Below are positions 1 to 6,675 of a stretch of 6,896 nucleotides of DNA, in pieces. Each line of letters opens with the position of its first letter. The stretch's first letter is position 1. Under the pieces are notes generated by a model that made no database searches, had not been told where the DNA came from, and saw only the letters and a list, made by a program, of their open reading frames with translations. Position numbers and translations under genes: made by a program. Source of the DNA: Parvularculaceae bacterium (GTDB lineage Bacteria; Pseudomonadota; Alphaproteobacteria; Caulobacterales; Parvularculaceae); contig JACADX010000136.1 of assembly GCA_013389125.1 (NCBI GenBank), positions 1-6,896 on the forward strand, given 5' to 3'.

Positions 1-1032
1 CTTGAAAAGCCGATTGGCCGCAGTCGCGCCACGGGCGAGGCCATCAACGCCGCGATCGCCGAGCATTTCGACGAGCACCGGATTTTCCGCATCGACCATT
101 ATCTCGGCAAGGAGACGGTGCAGAACCTCATCGTCTTGCGCTTCATGAATTCCCTGTTTGAGCCGGTGTGGAATTCGAACGTCATCGATCACGTCGAAAT
201 ATCCGTCGCCGAGGCGATCGGGGCGGGCGGGCGCGCCAGCTATTACGATAAAGCGGGCGCGCTTCGCGACATGGTGCAAAACCACCTGTTGCAGCTCTTG
301 TGCCTTGTCGCGATGGAGCCGCCGCTGGATCTCGAACCCGACACGGTGCGCGATGAAAAGATCAAAGTGCTGCGCGCGCTAAGGCCGATCACGGCGGAAA
401 CCGCGCGCTCCGTCACGGTGCGCGGCCAATATGGCGCGGGGGCGAGCGACGGCGCGGCCGTTCCTTCTTACGCGGAAGAACTCGGCGCTCAATCCGGAAC
501 CGAGACATTTGTCGCCATCAAGGCGAATATCGACAATTGGCGCTGGCGCGGCACGCCGTTCTATCTCCGGACGGGCAAACGCATGGCCGAGCGGCGGTCG
601 GAAATCATCATCCAGTTCAAGGACGTCGCGCATCCGCTTGTCGCGACGGGACGCGATGAGCTGCAGCCGGCGCGGCTGGTCATTCGTCTGCAGCCGGACG
701 AAGGCATGCGCCTCATGCTGATGACGAAGGAGCCGGGTCCGGGCGGCATGCGCCTTCGTTACGTGCCCTTGAACCTTTCCTACGCCGACGCCTTTTCGGC
801 GCGCTACCCGGACGCTTATGAACGGCTGTTGATGGCGGTCGTAAGGGGCGACCTTGCGCTTTTCATGCGACGTGACGAGGTCGAGGCCGCCTGGCGCTGG
901 GTCGACGGCGTTCTCGACGCGTGGAAGGCCGACCGGACTCCGGTATATCCATACGCGGCGGGCGTCAACGGACCCGTTCAATCCGCGATGATGCTCGACC
1001 GCGACGGCAGGGAGTGGTCGGATGGGGTCTAG
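1..1032 (+). CDS. zwf: Glucose-6-phosphate dehydrogenase, 3' part (5' end outside window)
   Basis: Catalyses NAD(P)+-dependent oxidation of glucose 6-phosphate to 6-phosphogluconolactone, the entry to the Entner-Doudoroff and oxidative pentose phosphate pathways, in the cytosol. The frame is open from base 1 to the TAG at 1030-1032 and gives 343 residues. Compared with E. coli Zwf (491 residues), about 150 N-terminal residues, including the Rossmann nucleotide-binding fold, lie left of the window. The visible part starts at the conserved EKPIG. It carries the active-site signature RIDHYLGKE (visible residues 30-38, substrate-binding His33 and Lys37) and RDMVQNHLLQ with the catalytic Asp90/His95 pair. 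DNWRW, PFYLRTGKR, RLQPDEG and DAYERLL follow, all as in the family. No frameshift or internal stop is present. The last 11 bases overlap the start of pgl. Confidence 0.97.
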   Translation, partial: LEKPIGRSRATGEAINAAIAEHFDEHRIFRIDHYLGKETVQNLIVLRFMNSLFEPVWNSNVIDHVEISVAEAIGAGGRASYYDKAGALRDMVQNHLLQLLCLVAMEPPLDLEPDTVRDEKIKVLRALRPITAETARSVTVRGQYGAGASDGAAVPSYAEELGAQSGTETFVAIKANIDNWRWRGTPFYLRTGKRMAERRSEIIIQFKDVAHPLVATGRDELQPARLVIRLQPDEGMRLMLMTKEPGPGGMRLRYVPLNLSYADAFSARYPDAYERLLMAVVRGDLALFMRRDEVEAAWRWVDGVLDAWKADRTPVYPYAAGVNGPVQSAMMLDRDGREWSDGV

Positions 1033-1726
1033 GGCCGAGCTCATCGCTTTTGCATCTCGTGCGTTCATGGCTGAGCGCGTCGCTGATCTCGTCGAGCTCG
1101 CCATTTTAAGCGCTTCCGTCACGGACGGCGCTGGAGAAGTCGCGGTCTCCGGCGGGTCGACGCCGATGGCGATGTATGCGGCGCTTGCAAGACGCGACTT
1201 GAATTGGCGACGGCATCGAATGACGCTGGTCGACGAGCGCTGGGTTCCATTGAGCCACCCGAGATCCAACGAATCGGCGATCCGCCGGGCCTTCGCTCCC
1301 GCGGCTGGCGTGCGCATCGACGGCCTTTACAATGGCGCTGCGACGCCAGAGGCGGGTCTGTCCGACGCCGAGGCGCGCATTGTTCGCCGGCAAAAAGACT
1401 TTGACGCCGTTATTCTCGGAATGGGCGACGACGGGCATACAGCGTCGTGGTTCCCGCGCGCCGAGGGGCTCGACGCGGCGATCAGCGGCGATGCGCCGGT
1501 CGCCGCAATCCGCGCCGCCAAAAGCGCCGCCGCCGGCGATGAAGTCGATCGCCTTACCTTGACCTTATCCGCGATCCGGGGCGCGAGGGTCATCATCTTG
1601 ATGATCGCTGGCGACGGCAAGCGCGCGACATTTGAAGACGCGTCGGGACCTGGGCCCGTCGAAGACATGCCTGTTCGCGCCATCTTGCGCGCTCGGCCGG
1701 ATCTGTGGGTCTGCTGGGCGCCCTGA
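1022..1726 (+). CDS. pgl: 6-phosphogluconolactonase (DevB/SOL type)
   Basis: Hydrolyses 6-phosphogluconolactone made by Zwf to 6-phosphogluconate, in the cytosol. The 234-residue length is normal for the SOL/DevB (NagB-like fold) family and differs from the beta-propeller YbhE type. Visible motifs are SGGSTP (residues 43-48, phosphate-binding loop), LVDERWVP (69-76), and [14 protein letters not shown] (132-145) with the probable catalytic His139. The family usually has GEDGH, here GDDGH, a conservative change. The ATG at 1022 is chosen because AGGGAG at 1009-1014 precedes it by 7 nt. The start lies inside the last codons of zwf (11-bp overlap), which suggests translational coupling. The protein ends in DLWVCWAP. 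Confidence 0.95.
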   Translation: MGSRAELIAFASRAFMAERVADLVELAILSASVTDGAGEVAVSGGSTPMAMYAALARRDLNWRRHRMTLVDERWVPLSHPRSNESAIRRAFAPAAGVRIDGLYNGAATPEAGLSDAEARIVRRQKDFDAVILGMGDDGHTASWFPRAEGLDAAISGDAPVAAIRAAKSAAAGDEVDRLTLTLSAIRGARVIILMIAGDGKRATFEDASGPGPVEDMPVRAILRARPDLWVCWAP

Positions 1727-1740
1727 AGGAGGAAGCTTTG
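1726..1740 (+). promoter_or_regulatory. Ribosome binding site and TTG start of edd
   Basis: AAGGAGG (1726-1732) begins at the last base of the pgl stop codon TGA (1724-1726) and lies 5 nt before an in-frame TTG at 1738. This is the strongest Shine-Dalgarno match in the window. It favours TTG 1738 over the upstream in-frame GTG at 1705, which would add 11 residues and overlap pgl by 22 bp. Confidence 0.75.
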
Positions 1741-3573
1741 CCGAAACTCAACGCCGTTCTGGAGCGCGTGACCGATCGCATCCGGGAACGGAGCCGCAAG
1801 TCGCGCGAGGCCTATCTGGCGCAGATGCGCGCCGCGGCCTCAGACGGTCCGCATCGCGCGCATGTCTCGTGCGGCAACCTCGCGCACGCCGCGGCGGCGT
1901 GCTCGTATGAAGACAAGCGGCGCATCGCGAAGGGGAAGGGGCCGAATATCGCTATCGTCACGGCGTACAACGACATGCTGTCGGCTCATCAGCCGCTCGG
2001 CGCCTATCCTGACATCATCAAGAAGACGCTGTCCGAACTCGATGCGACGGCGCAGGTCGCCGGCGGCGTTCCCGCGATGTGCGACGGCGTCACCCAGGGC
2101 CGACCCGGCATGGATCTGTCGCTGTTTTCGCGCGACGTGATTGCGCTCGCGACGGCGGTGTCCCTGTCGCATGATGTCTTTGACGGCGCGATCATGCTTG
2201 GCGTCTGCGACAAGATCGTGCCCGGTCTTTTCATCGGCGCGGCGCGCTTCGGCCATCTGCCGGTCGTCTTCCTGCCGGCGGGACCCATGGGCTCCGGCAT
2301 CGCGAATGAGGAAAAGGCGCGCGTGCGCCAGCTTCACGCGGAAGGAAAGGCGAGCCGTGAGGAGCTCTTCGCCGCCGAAAGCGCCTCTTATCATTCGCCG
2401 GGTACCTGCACCTTCTACGGCACCGCGAATTCCAACCAGATGTTGATGGAAGTGATGGGCCTGCATGTTCCAGGCTCAGCCTTCGTCAATCCTCAAACGC
2501 CGCTGCGTCAAGCGCTGGTCGTGGAGACCGCGCGGCGCGCCGCGGCGACGACGGCGCTCGCTTCCGATTACACGCCGTTCTGCGACGTCATCGACGAACG
2601 CGCGATCGTCAACGCCATCGTCGGCCTCAATGCGACGGGCGGCTCGACCAACCACACGATACACCTGATCGCGATGGCGCGCGCCGCCGGAATCATCGTC
2701 GACTGGACCGATTTCTCCGATCTCTCGGCCGCGACGCCGCTTCTTGCGCGCATTTATCCGAACGGCGCGGCGGACGTGAACCAGTTTCATGAAGCCGGCG
2801 GGCTCGCCTTTGTCATCCGGGAGCTGATCGAAGTCGGCCTTCTGCACGAAGATGTCAAAACCGTCGCAGGAAAGGGGCTCTCGCATTATGCGGCGACGCC
2901 GGCGCTAGACGGCGACAGGCTCGTCTGGAATCCGGCGCGGAGCGCGTCGAGCGATGAAAAAATCCTCACGCCTGTCTCGCGCCCGGCAGAGCCGACCGGC
3001 GGACTCGTCACGCTTGGCGGCAATATCGGCCGCGCCGTCATCAAAGTTTCGGCGGTGAAGCCGGAGCGGCGCATCATCGAAGCGCCGGCGATCATCTTCA
3101 AAAGTCAGCAGGAACTCGTGGACCGCTTCAAGGCGGGCGATCTCAATCGCGATTTCGTCGCCGTCGTTCCTTTCCAGGGACCGAAGGCGAACGGTATGCC
3201 GGAGCTTCACCGCCTGACGCCGCCCTTGAGCGTCCTTCAGGAGAAGGGATACAAAGTTGCGCTTGTCACTGACGGACGCATGTCTGGCGCATCAGGCAAG
3301 GTTCCTGCGGCGATACATCTGACGCCGGAAGCGCTCGATGGCGGCGTCATCGCGAAAATCCGCGACGGCGACGTCATACGCCTCGACGCCCTGTCAGGAA
3401 CGCTTGAACTCAAAGTCGACGCCGCCGAGCTTGATCGCCGCGCACCGACAGCTCCGGATCTCGCGGACCAGCGCTGGGGAACCGGTCGCGAGCTCTTCGC
3501 CGCCATGCGCCGCGGCGTCGGCGGCGCGGAGGTGGGCGCCATGACGTTCTCACTCGAGGAACGCCATGAGTGA
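1738..3573 (+). CDS. edd: Phosphogluconate dehydratase
   Basis: Dehydrates 6-phosphogluconate to 2-keto-3-deoxy-6-phosphogluconate (KDPG), the committed Entner-Doudoroff step; an iron-sulfur enzyme of the IlvD/Edd family, cytosolic. From the TTG the protein has 611 residues (E. coli Edd 603) and is recognisable along its whole length. Cysteines sit at the conserved positions: MCDGVTQG (Cys115), GVCDKIVPG (Cys157, in IlvD/Edd signature 1) and [15 protein letters not shown] (Cys224). These are the likely cluster ligands, by family knowledge. Signature 2, [12 protein letters not shown], spans residues 510-521. [19 protein letters not shown] and [12 protein letters not shown] are also Edd-like and separate it from the dihydroxyacid dehydratase IlvD. 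The N-terminal [10 protein letters not shown] aligns with the E. coli start, supporting TTG 1738, although GTG 1705 stays possible. The end overlaps glk by 8 bp. Confidence 0.97.
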   Translation: MPKLNAVLERVTDRIRERSRKSREAYLAQMRAAASDGPHRAHVSCGNLAHAAAACSYEDKRRIAKGKGPNIAIVTAYNDMLSAHQPLGAYPDIIKKTLSELDATAQVAGGVPAMCDGVTQGRPGMDLSLFSRDVIALATAVSLSHDVFDGAIMLGVCDKIVPGLFIGAARFGHLPVVFLPAGPMGSGIANEEKARVRQLHAEGKASREELFAAESASYHSPGTCTFYGTANSNQMLMEVMGLHVPGSAFVNPQTPLRQALVVETARRAAATTALASDYTPFCDVIDERAIVNAIVGLNATGGSTNHTIHLIAMARAAGIIVDWTDFSDLSAATPLLARIYPNGAADVNQFHEAGGLAFVIRELIEVGLLHEDVKTVAGKGLSHYAATPALDGDRLVWNPARSASSDEKILTPVSRPAEPTGGLVTLGGNIGRAVIKVSAVKPERRIIEAPAIIFKSQQELVDRFKAGDLNRDFVAVVPFQGPKANGMPELHRLTPPLSVLQEKGYKVALVTDGRMSGASGKVPAAIHLTPEALDGGVIAKIRDGDVIRLDALSGTLELKVDAAELDRRAPTAPDLADQRWGTGRELFAAMRRGVGGAEVGAMTFSLEERHE

Positions 3574-4531
3574 ACGCATCCTTGTCGCCGACATCGGCGG
3601 CACGAACGCGCGCTTTGCAATTGCCGACGCTGCGACCTGCGCGATCGGCGAGGCGCAGAATTTCCGCGCCGAGGATTTCGAAACGATCGCCGACGCGGCG
3701 CGCGCCTATCTTGAAGCGACGGGAGAAAGGCCCGAGGCGGCCTGCTTCGCGGTCGCGGGCCCCGTCGGCGGCCCGGACGCAAACGACGAGATCGCCTTCA
3801 CAAATTCGCATTGGAAATTTCGTCCGGTCGAGATCCGCGCGGCGCTCAACCTGAAGCGCTTTCTTCCCGTGAACGACTTTTACGCGCTCGCCTCAAGCAT
3901 TTGTCGCCTGCCGGCTGACTATTTCATTCCCGTGAAGGCGGGCCCCGGCGATCCGACGGCGCCGACTCTCGTCATCGGCCCGGGCACCGGCCTCGGGCAG
4001 GCGCTGATAATTCCGTTCGGCGACAGGCGCCGCGTCGTGTCGACGGAAGGCGGACACGTCTCTTTCGCGCCGCGGACAGACGAGGAATTCGCCGTGTTGA
4101 AATTCATCGCACGCGAGCATCCACGCGTGTCGGTCGAGCGCCTCCTCTCCGGGCGCGGCCTCGTCAACATCCATCGCGCGCTTTGCTCGCTCGCGGGCGC
4201 GCAGCGCGTTTCGCTGCGTGCCAACGAAATCACAGCCGCCGCGATCGCAGGCAAGCACCCAATTGCAGTGAAAGCGGTCGACATGTTCTGCTCTGTGCTT
4301 GGACGGGTTGCGGGAGACGCGGTTCTCGCCACGGGCGCGCGGGGCGGCGTCGTCCTCGGGGGCGGCATTCTGCCGAAGATTAAGGACCTGTTCTTGAAAA
4401 GCGCTTTCGTCGAGCGTTTTCTCGACAAAGGGCGCATGCGCGACTATGTCGACGTCGCGCCTGTCAGAATGGTCGTCAAAGAGGGTGCGGCGCTCATCGG
4501 CGCCGCCGCGGCGTTGCAGGAAGCGTCATGA
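3566..4531 (+). CDS. glk: Glucokinase (bacterial Glk family)
   Basis: Phosphorylates free glucose with ATP to glucose 6-phosphate, which feeds the Zwf encoded in the same operon. The 321-residue protein matches E. coli Glk (321 residues) throughout. Visible features are the ATP phosphate-binding DIGGTNAR (residues 9-16), the sugar-binding FTNSHWKF (78-85), and NDFYALA with probable catalytic base Asp104. GPGTGLG (138-144), EGGH (161-164), LSGRGLVN (194-201) and a C-terminal glycine-rich VVLGGGILP complete the set. It has no CxCGxxGCxE zinc motif, so it is a Glk-type enzyme and not a ROK kinase. GAGGA at 3556-3560 sits 5 nt before the ATG, inside the end of edd. Its presence here suggests that glucose enters unphosphorylated rather than through a PTS (inference). 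Confidence 0.95.
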   Translation: MSERILVADIGGTNARFAIADAATCAIGEAQNFRAEDFETIADAARAYLEATGERPEAACFAVAGPVGGPDANDEIAFTNSHWKFRPVEIRAALNLKRFLPVNDFYALASSICRLPADYFIPVKAGPGDPTAPTLVIGPGTGLGQALIIPFGDRRRVVSTEGGHVSFAPRTDEEFAVLKFIAREHPRVSVERLLSGRGLVNIHRALCSLAGAQRVSLRANEITAAAIAGKHPIAVKAVDMFCSVLGRVAGDAVLATGARGGVVLGGGILPKIKDLFLKSAFVERFLDKGRMRDYVDVAPVRMVVKEGAALIGAAAALQEAS

Positions 4532-5151
4532 CAATTCGTAACATCCTCGGACAAGCGTCGGTCATTCCGGTGCTTGAACTTGACCGGCTTGACGACGCCG
4601 CGCCGCTCGCGCGGGCGCTCGCCGCCGGCGGGCTCAAGGTCGTCGAACTGACGCTGCGGACAATGGCTGCGCCGCCAGCCGTCACGGCGATGAAGAATGC
4701 GGCGCCGGGCCTCCTCGTCGGCATGGGCTCGATCCTCAAGGCGGACGACGTTTCACGCTCGCTTGACGCCGGCGCCGATTTTCTGGTGAGCCCCGGCGCC
4801 TCCGCCGTTTTGCTCGAGGCGCTTGCGCGATCGAACGCGCCGGTGCTGCCCGGCGTCGCAACCGCGTCCGAAGCGATGACGGCGCGAGAGGCGGGTTTTG
4901 AGGCGTTGAAGTTCTTTCCAGCGGAACCGGCTGGCGGCGTTCCGTATCTCAAGGCGATCGCCGGGCCATTCCCGGCGCTGCTCTTTTGTCCGACCGGCGG
5001 GATCAGCGCCGAGAAAGCGCCGGACTATCTCGCTTTGCCGAATGTCGCCTGCGTCGGCGGCTCGTGGATCGCAACGCGGACGATGATCGCCGCGGGCGAC
5101 TGGAAAACGATCGAGACGAACGCGCGGCGGGCCTCCTTGATGCGGGTCTGA
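4528..5151 (+). CDS. eda: KDPG aldolase (2-keto-3-deoxy-6-phosphogluconate aldolase)
   Basis: Class I aldolase that cleaves KDPG to pyruvate and glyceraldehyde 3-phosphate, the last Entner-Doudoroff step; this family often also acts on 4-hydroxy-2-oxoglutarate. The protein has 207 residues. Active-site residues align with E. coli Eda at a constant offset of 5: Glu40 (E45), Arg44 (R49), Schiff-base Lys128 in LKFFPAE (K133), Thr156 in CPTGG (T161) and Ser179 in VGGSW (S184). One deviation is Ser68 in VGMGSIL, where E. coli has Thr73 in VGAGTVL, a pyruvate-carboxylate contact. AGGAAG at 4518-4523 is the ribosome binding site. The ATG shares an ATGA with the glk stop. It is the last gene of the operon. 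Confidence 0.96.
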   Translation: MTIRNILGQASVIPVLELDRLDDAAPLARALAAGGLKVVELTLRTMAAPPAVTAMKNAAPGLLVGMGSILKADDVSRSLDAGADFLVSPGASAVLLEALARSNAPVLPGVATASEAMTAREAGFEALKFFPAEPAGGVPYLKAIAGPFPALLFCPTGGISAEKAPDYLALPNVACVGGSWIATRTMIAAGDWKTIETNARRASLMRV

Positions 5152-5389
5152 TACGGCAGTCGCCGCCTCGCGCCGGTCTTTCGTCAGGCCGCAATTCCGG
5201 CGCCTCACCGGCGCTTCGCGAAGGTCCTAGAGCTTCGGGCCATGATTCGGAATCGCGGCGCTTGCTCTCGTCATTGCTTGTCGCGGCGTTTACGCGCTGA
5301 ACCGCGCACGCTTCAGCGCACGCCGCTCTAAATCAGCAATCCAGGGACAGGGGCGAATCCCGCCCGGCGGCGCCTCCTGCGCGCGGGCC
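5152..5389. other. Convergent intergenic region between eda and the gamma-carbonic anhydrase-like gene
   Basis: A 238-base gap between two converging genes. I see no supportable gene, tRNA or promoter in it. It holds a stem-loop at 5294-5319, weaker 5-bp stems at 5200-5214 and 5351-5365, and an 11-base palindrome GATTCGGAATC at 5244-5254. None is followed by a clear T-run on either strand. Confidence 0.7.
5294..5319. terminator. Stem-loop, possible bidirectional terminator
   Basis: GCGCTGAA (5294-5301) and TTCAGCGC (5312-5319) form a perfect 8-bp inverted repeat around a 10-base loop. It lies between the converging ends of eda and the gamma-carbonic anhydrase-like gene, where a shared terminator is expected. 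There is no T-tract on either side, so it is not a canonical intrinsic terminator; it may act with Rho or simply protect 3' ends. The function is inferred from position. Confidence 0.35.
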
Positions 5390-5935
5390 CTACGTCCGCA
5401 GAAGCGCCGCCGCATGCGCGCGCGCTTCCTCAATATAATGCATTGCCCCGCCGAGCGCCCATTTGTCTTCGCCGGGCCGAAGGTCGCGGAATTTCTTCGC
5501 AGGCGTTCCCGCCCACATTTCGCCGGCCGGCACGATCTTCTTCGGCGCGAGAAAGGCGCCGGCTGCAAGCATGCCGCCGGTCTTGACCGCCGAGCCGTCC
5601 AGCATCGTCGAGCACATGCCGACGAATCCTTCGTCCTCGACGGTTGCGCCGTGCAGCATGCATTTGTGACCGACAAGGGCGTGGACGCCGACGATGGTCG
5701 GCACGCCGCCGAGTTCGGGCTCATCGGCGTGAATCACCGTTCCGTCCTGGATGTTGGCGCCGGCGCCGATGATAATCCGGTTCGAATCGCCGCGCAGCAC
5801 GCAGCCGTACCAGATCGAAGCGTTCTCGCCGATCTCGACGTCGCCGCAAATGACGGCGCCGGGCGCGATGAACGCCGTTGCGTGGATCTTCGGCTTCTTG
5901 TCGCCGATCGCGAAGATTAACGGCTTTAAGGTCAT
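5390..5935 (-). CDS. Gamma-class carbonic anhydrase-like hexapeptide-repeat protein
   Basis: A left-handed beta-helix protein of the YrdA/PaaY/CaiE gamma-carbonic anhydrase-like group, 181 residues, probably cytosolic and trimeric. Hexapeptide repeats run from about residue 20 (AFIAPGAVICGDVEIG) to about 150. Putative metal ligands are His69 (VIHAD), His90 and His95 (VGHKCMLHG), matching His81, His117 and His122 of Methanosarcina Cam, including the 5-residue spacing. Arg48, Asp50, Gln63 and Asp64 match other conserved active-site positions. The His69-His90 distance is 20 residues shorter-looped than Cam (21 against 36), so the acidic proton-shuttle loop is missing, as in CamH/YrdA proteins. 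CO2 hydration activity therefore cannot be assumed. The start overlaps the maiA stop in an ATGA, with no good Shine-Dalgarno of its own, suggesting coupling. I give no symbol because yrdA- and paaY-type members cannot be told apart here. Confidence 0.9.
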   Translation of the reverse strand: MTLKPLIFAIGDKKPKIHATAFIAPGAVICGDVEIGENASIWYGCVLRGDSNRIIIGAGANIQDGTVIHADEPELGGVPTIVGVHALVGHKCMLHGATVEDEGFVGMCSTMLDGSAVKTGGMLAAGAFLAPKKIVPAGEMWAGTPAKKFRDLRPGEDKWALGGAMHYIEEARAHAAALLRT

Positions 5936-6573
5936 GGGCGAACGGCGTCCGGCTGGCTTTCGGGGTGCGCGCGCCTGAATGCGTCAAGCCCGGCGCAATG
6001 ATCATAGACGGCTCTTATGCGCGTCGCGTTCGACAAATCAATGCCGAAGCGCAGCGCGCCGTAAACCTGCGGCACGAGGAAGGCGTCGGCGATTGTCGGT
6101 CTGTCGCCAAGGCAAAACGGGCCCTTCTCGTTCGAGATCAGCGATTCGACCGAATTCATCGCGCCGCCCGACCAACGATTGAGCCAGTCCTTCATCGCTG
6201 CAGCGTCGAACTCCCTTTCCTCTTTGAGGTAAGTCTGAATGCGGAGGTTCATGAATGGCTGCGCCTCGCAGGCGATCGTCGCCGCGACGGCGCGCGCTTT
6301 GGCGCGGCGCTCGGCGTCCGCCGGCAGCAGAGGCGTTTCCGGATAGCGTTCCTCAAGGTATTCGATAATGGCGATTGACTGCGTGAGGACGCAGCCTTCC
6401 TTCGTCTCAAGAGCCGGCACCAACCCTTGAGGGTTGCGCTTCAGGAAATCCGCGGAGCGCTGCTCTCCCTTCAGGAGATTGACGGGCTCATATGCGAATT
6501 CGAGACCTTTCACCTCCATCGCGATCCGCACGCGATAGGTCGCGCTTGATCTCCAGTACCCGTAGAGTTTCAT
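5932..6573 (-). CDS. maiA: Maleylacetoacetate isomerase / zeta-class glutathione S-transferase
   Basis: Glutathione-dependent cis-trans isomerase that turns maleylacetoacetate into fumarylacetoacetate in tyrosine/homogentisate breakdown; cytosolic. The 213 residues fit the family (human GSTZ1 216). The N-terminal thioredoxin-like domain (about 1-80) has the zeta signature region YWRSSATYRVRIAM (6-19) with Ser9/Ser10, the NPQGLVPAL loop with cis-Pro53, and QSIAIIEYLEE (65-75) for glutathione binding. The helical C-terminal domain has QPFMNLRIQ (105-113), TIADAFLVPQVYGA and an AFRRAHPESQPDA end. The ATG at 6573 is chosen because it begins the conserved MKLYGYWRSS and has GAAGG 8 nt upstream. 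The frame stays open a further 83 codons upstream, but that part is not GST-like. No homogentisate pathway genes adjoin it, so the physiological substrate is uncertain. Confidence 0.87.
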   Translation of the reverse strand: MKLYGYWRSSATYRVRIAMEVKGLEFAYEPVNLLKGEQRSADFLKRNPQGLVPALETKEGCVLTQSIAIIEYLEERYPETPLLPADAERRAKARAVAATIACEAQPFMNLRIQTYLKEEREFDAAAMKDWLNRWSGGAMNSVESLISNEKGPFCLGDRPTIADAFLVPQVYGALRFGIDLSNATRIRAVYDHCAGLDAFRRAHPESQPDAVRP

Positions 6574-6591
6574 GGTTTGCGCCTTCAGCAG

Positions 6592-6606
6592 AATTTGTTT
6601 CAAATT
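6592..6606. repeat. Perfect inverted repeat over the predicted maiA transcription start
   Basis: AATTTG (6592-6597) and CAAATT (6601-6606) are perfect inverted arms around TTT. The repeat covers roughly -8 to +7 of the predicted maiA promoter and touches its -10 box, a typical place for a repressor operator. The regulator is unknown. It could also be a chance palindrome in an AT-rich patch. Confidence 0.35.
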
Positions 6607-6633
6607 TATCGCGCATTCTTCGCGAAATTCCAA
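6605..6633 (-). promoter_or_regulatory. Candidate sigma-70 promoter for maiA and the carbonic anhydrase-like gene
   Basis: On the minus strand TTGGAA (6633-6628, 4/6 to the -35 consensus) and GATAAA (6610-6605, 4/6 to the -10 consensus) are separated by exactly 17 bases. The predicted start near 6598 would give a leader of about 25 nt before the ATG at 6573. It lies in the most AT-rich stretch of this intergenic region. The spacer holds the palindrome TTCGCGAA (6619-6626). Confidence 0.45.
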
Positions 6634-6675
6634 ACTCGCCCGAAGATGCTGGCGCGGGGCGCATGCAGGTGAACG

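Larger units (their letters stand above)
1..5151 (+). other. Entner-Doudoroff operon zwf-pgl-edd-glk-eda
   Basis: Five same-strand genes are packed with overlaps of 11, 8 and 4 bp and one 11-nt gap, and no gap is large enough for an internal promoter plus leader. The set encodes every step from intracellular glucose to pyruvate and glyceraldehyde 3-phosphate. Co-transcription and translational coupling are inferred from the spacing. The promoter and any regulator lie left of the window. No 6-phosphogluconate dehydrogenase gene (gnd) lies in the visible part, so the unit looks dedicated to the Entner-Doudoroff route rather than the oxidative pentose phosphate branch. Confidence 0.85.

Noticed and set aside
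379..1317. Long open frame on the minus strand opposite zwf and pgl (312 codons)
   Set aside because: Both plus-strand genes are recognised along their full length here. The antisense translation is Arg/Ala-rich with no recognisable motif, as expected from a GC-rich shadow frame.
1840..2466. Minus-strand open frame of 208 codons opposite edd
   Set aside because: It lies wholly inside the conserved edd gene, is rich in Arg, His and Asp, and shows no recognisable domain.
5200..5214. GCGCC/GGCGC stem as the eda terminator
   Set aside because: Only 5 bp of stem, no T-run, and such short GC inverted repeats are expected by chance in DNA of this composition.
5351..5365. GGGCG/CGCCC stem as terminator for the carbonic anhydrase-like gene
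   Set aside because: Only 5 bp, with no T-run on the minus strand; the 5294-5319 stem is stronger.
5414..5920. Plus-strand open frame of 168 codons opposite the gamma-carbonic anhydrase-like gene
   Set aside because: The minus-strand protein carries hexapeptide repeats and the metal-binding histidines; the plus-strand product has no recognisable features.
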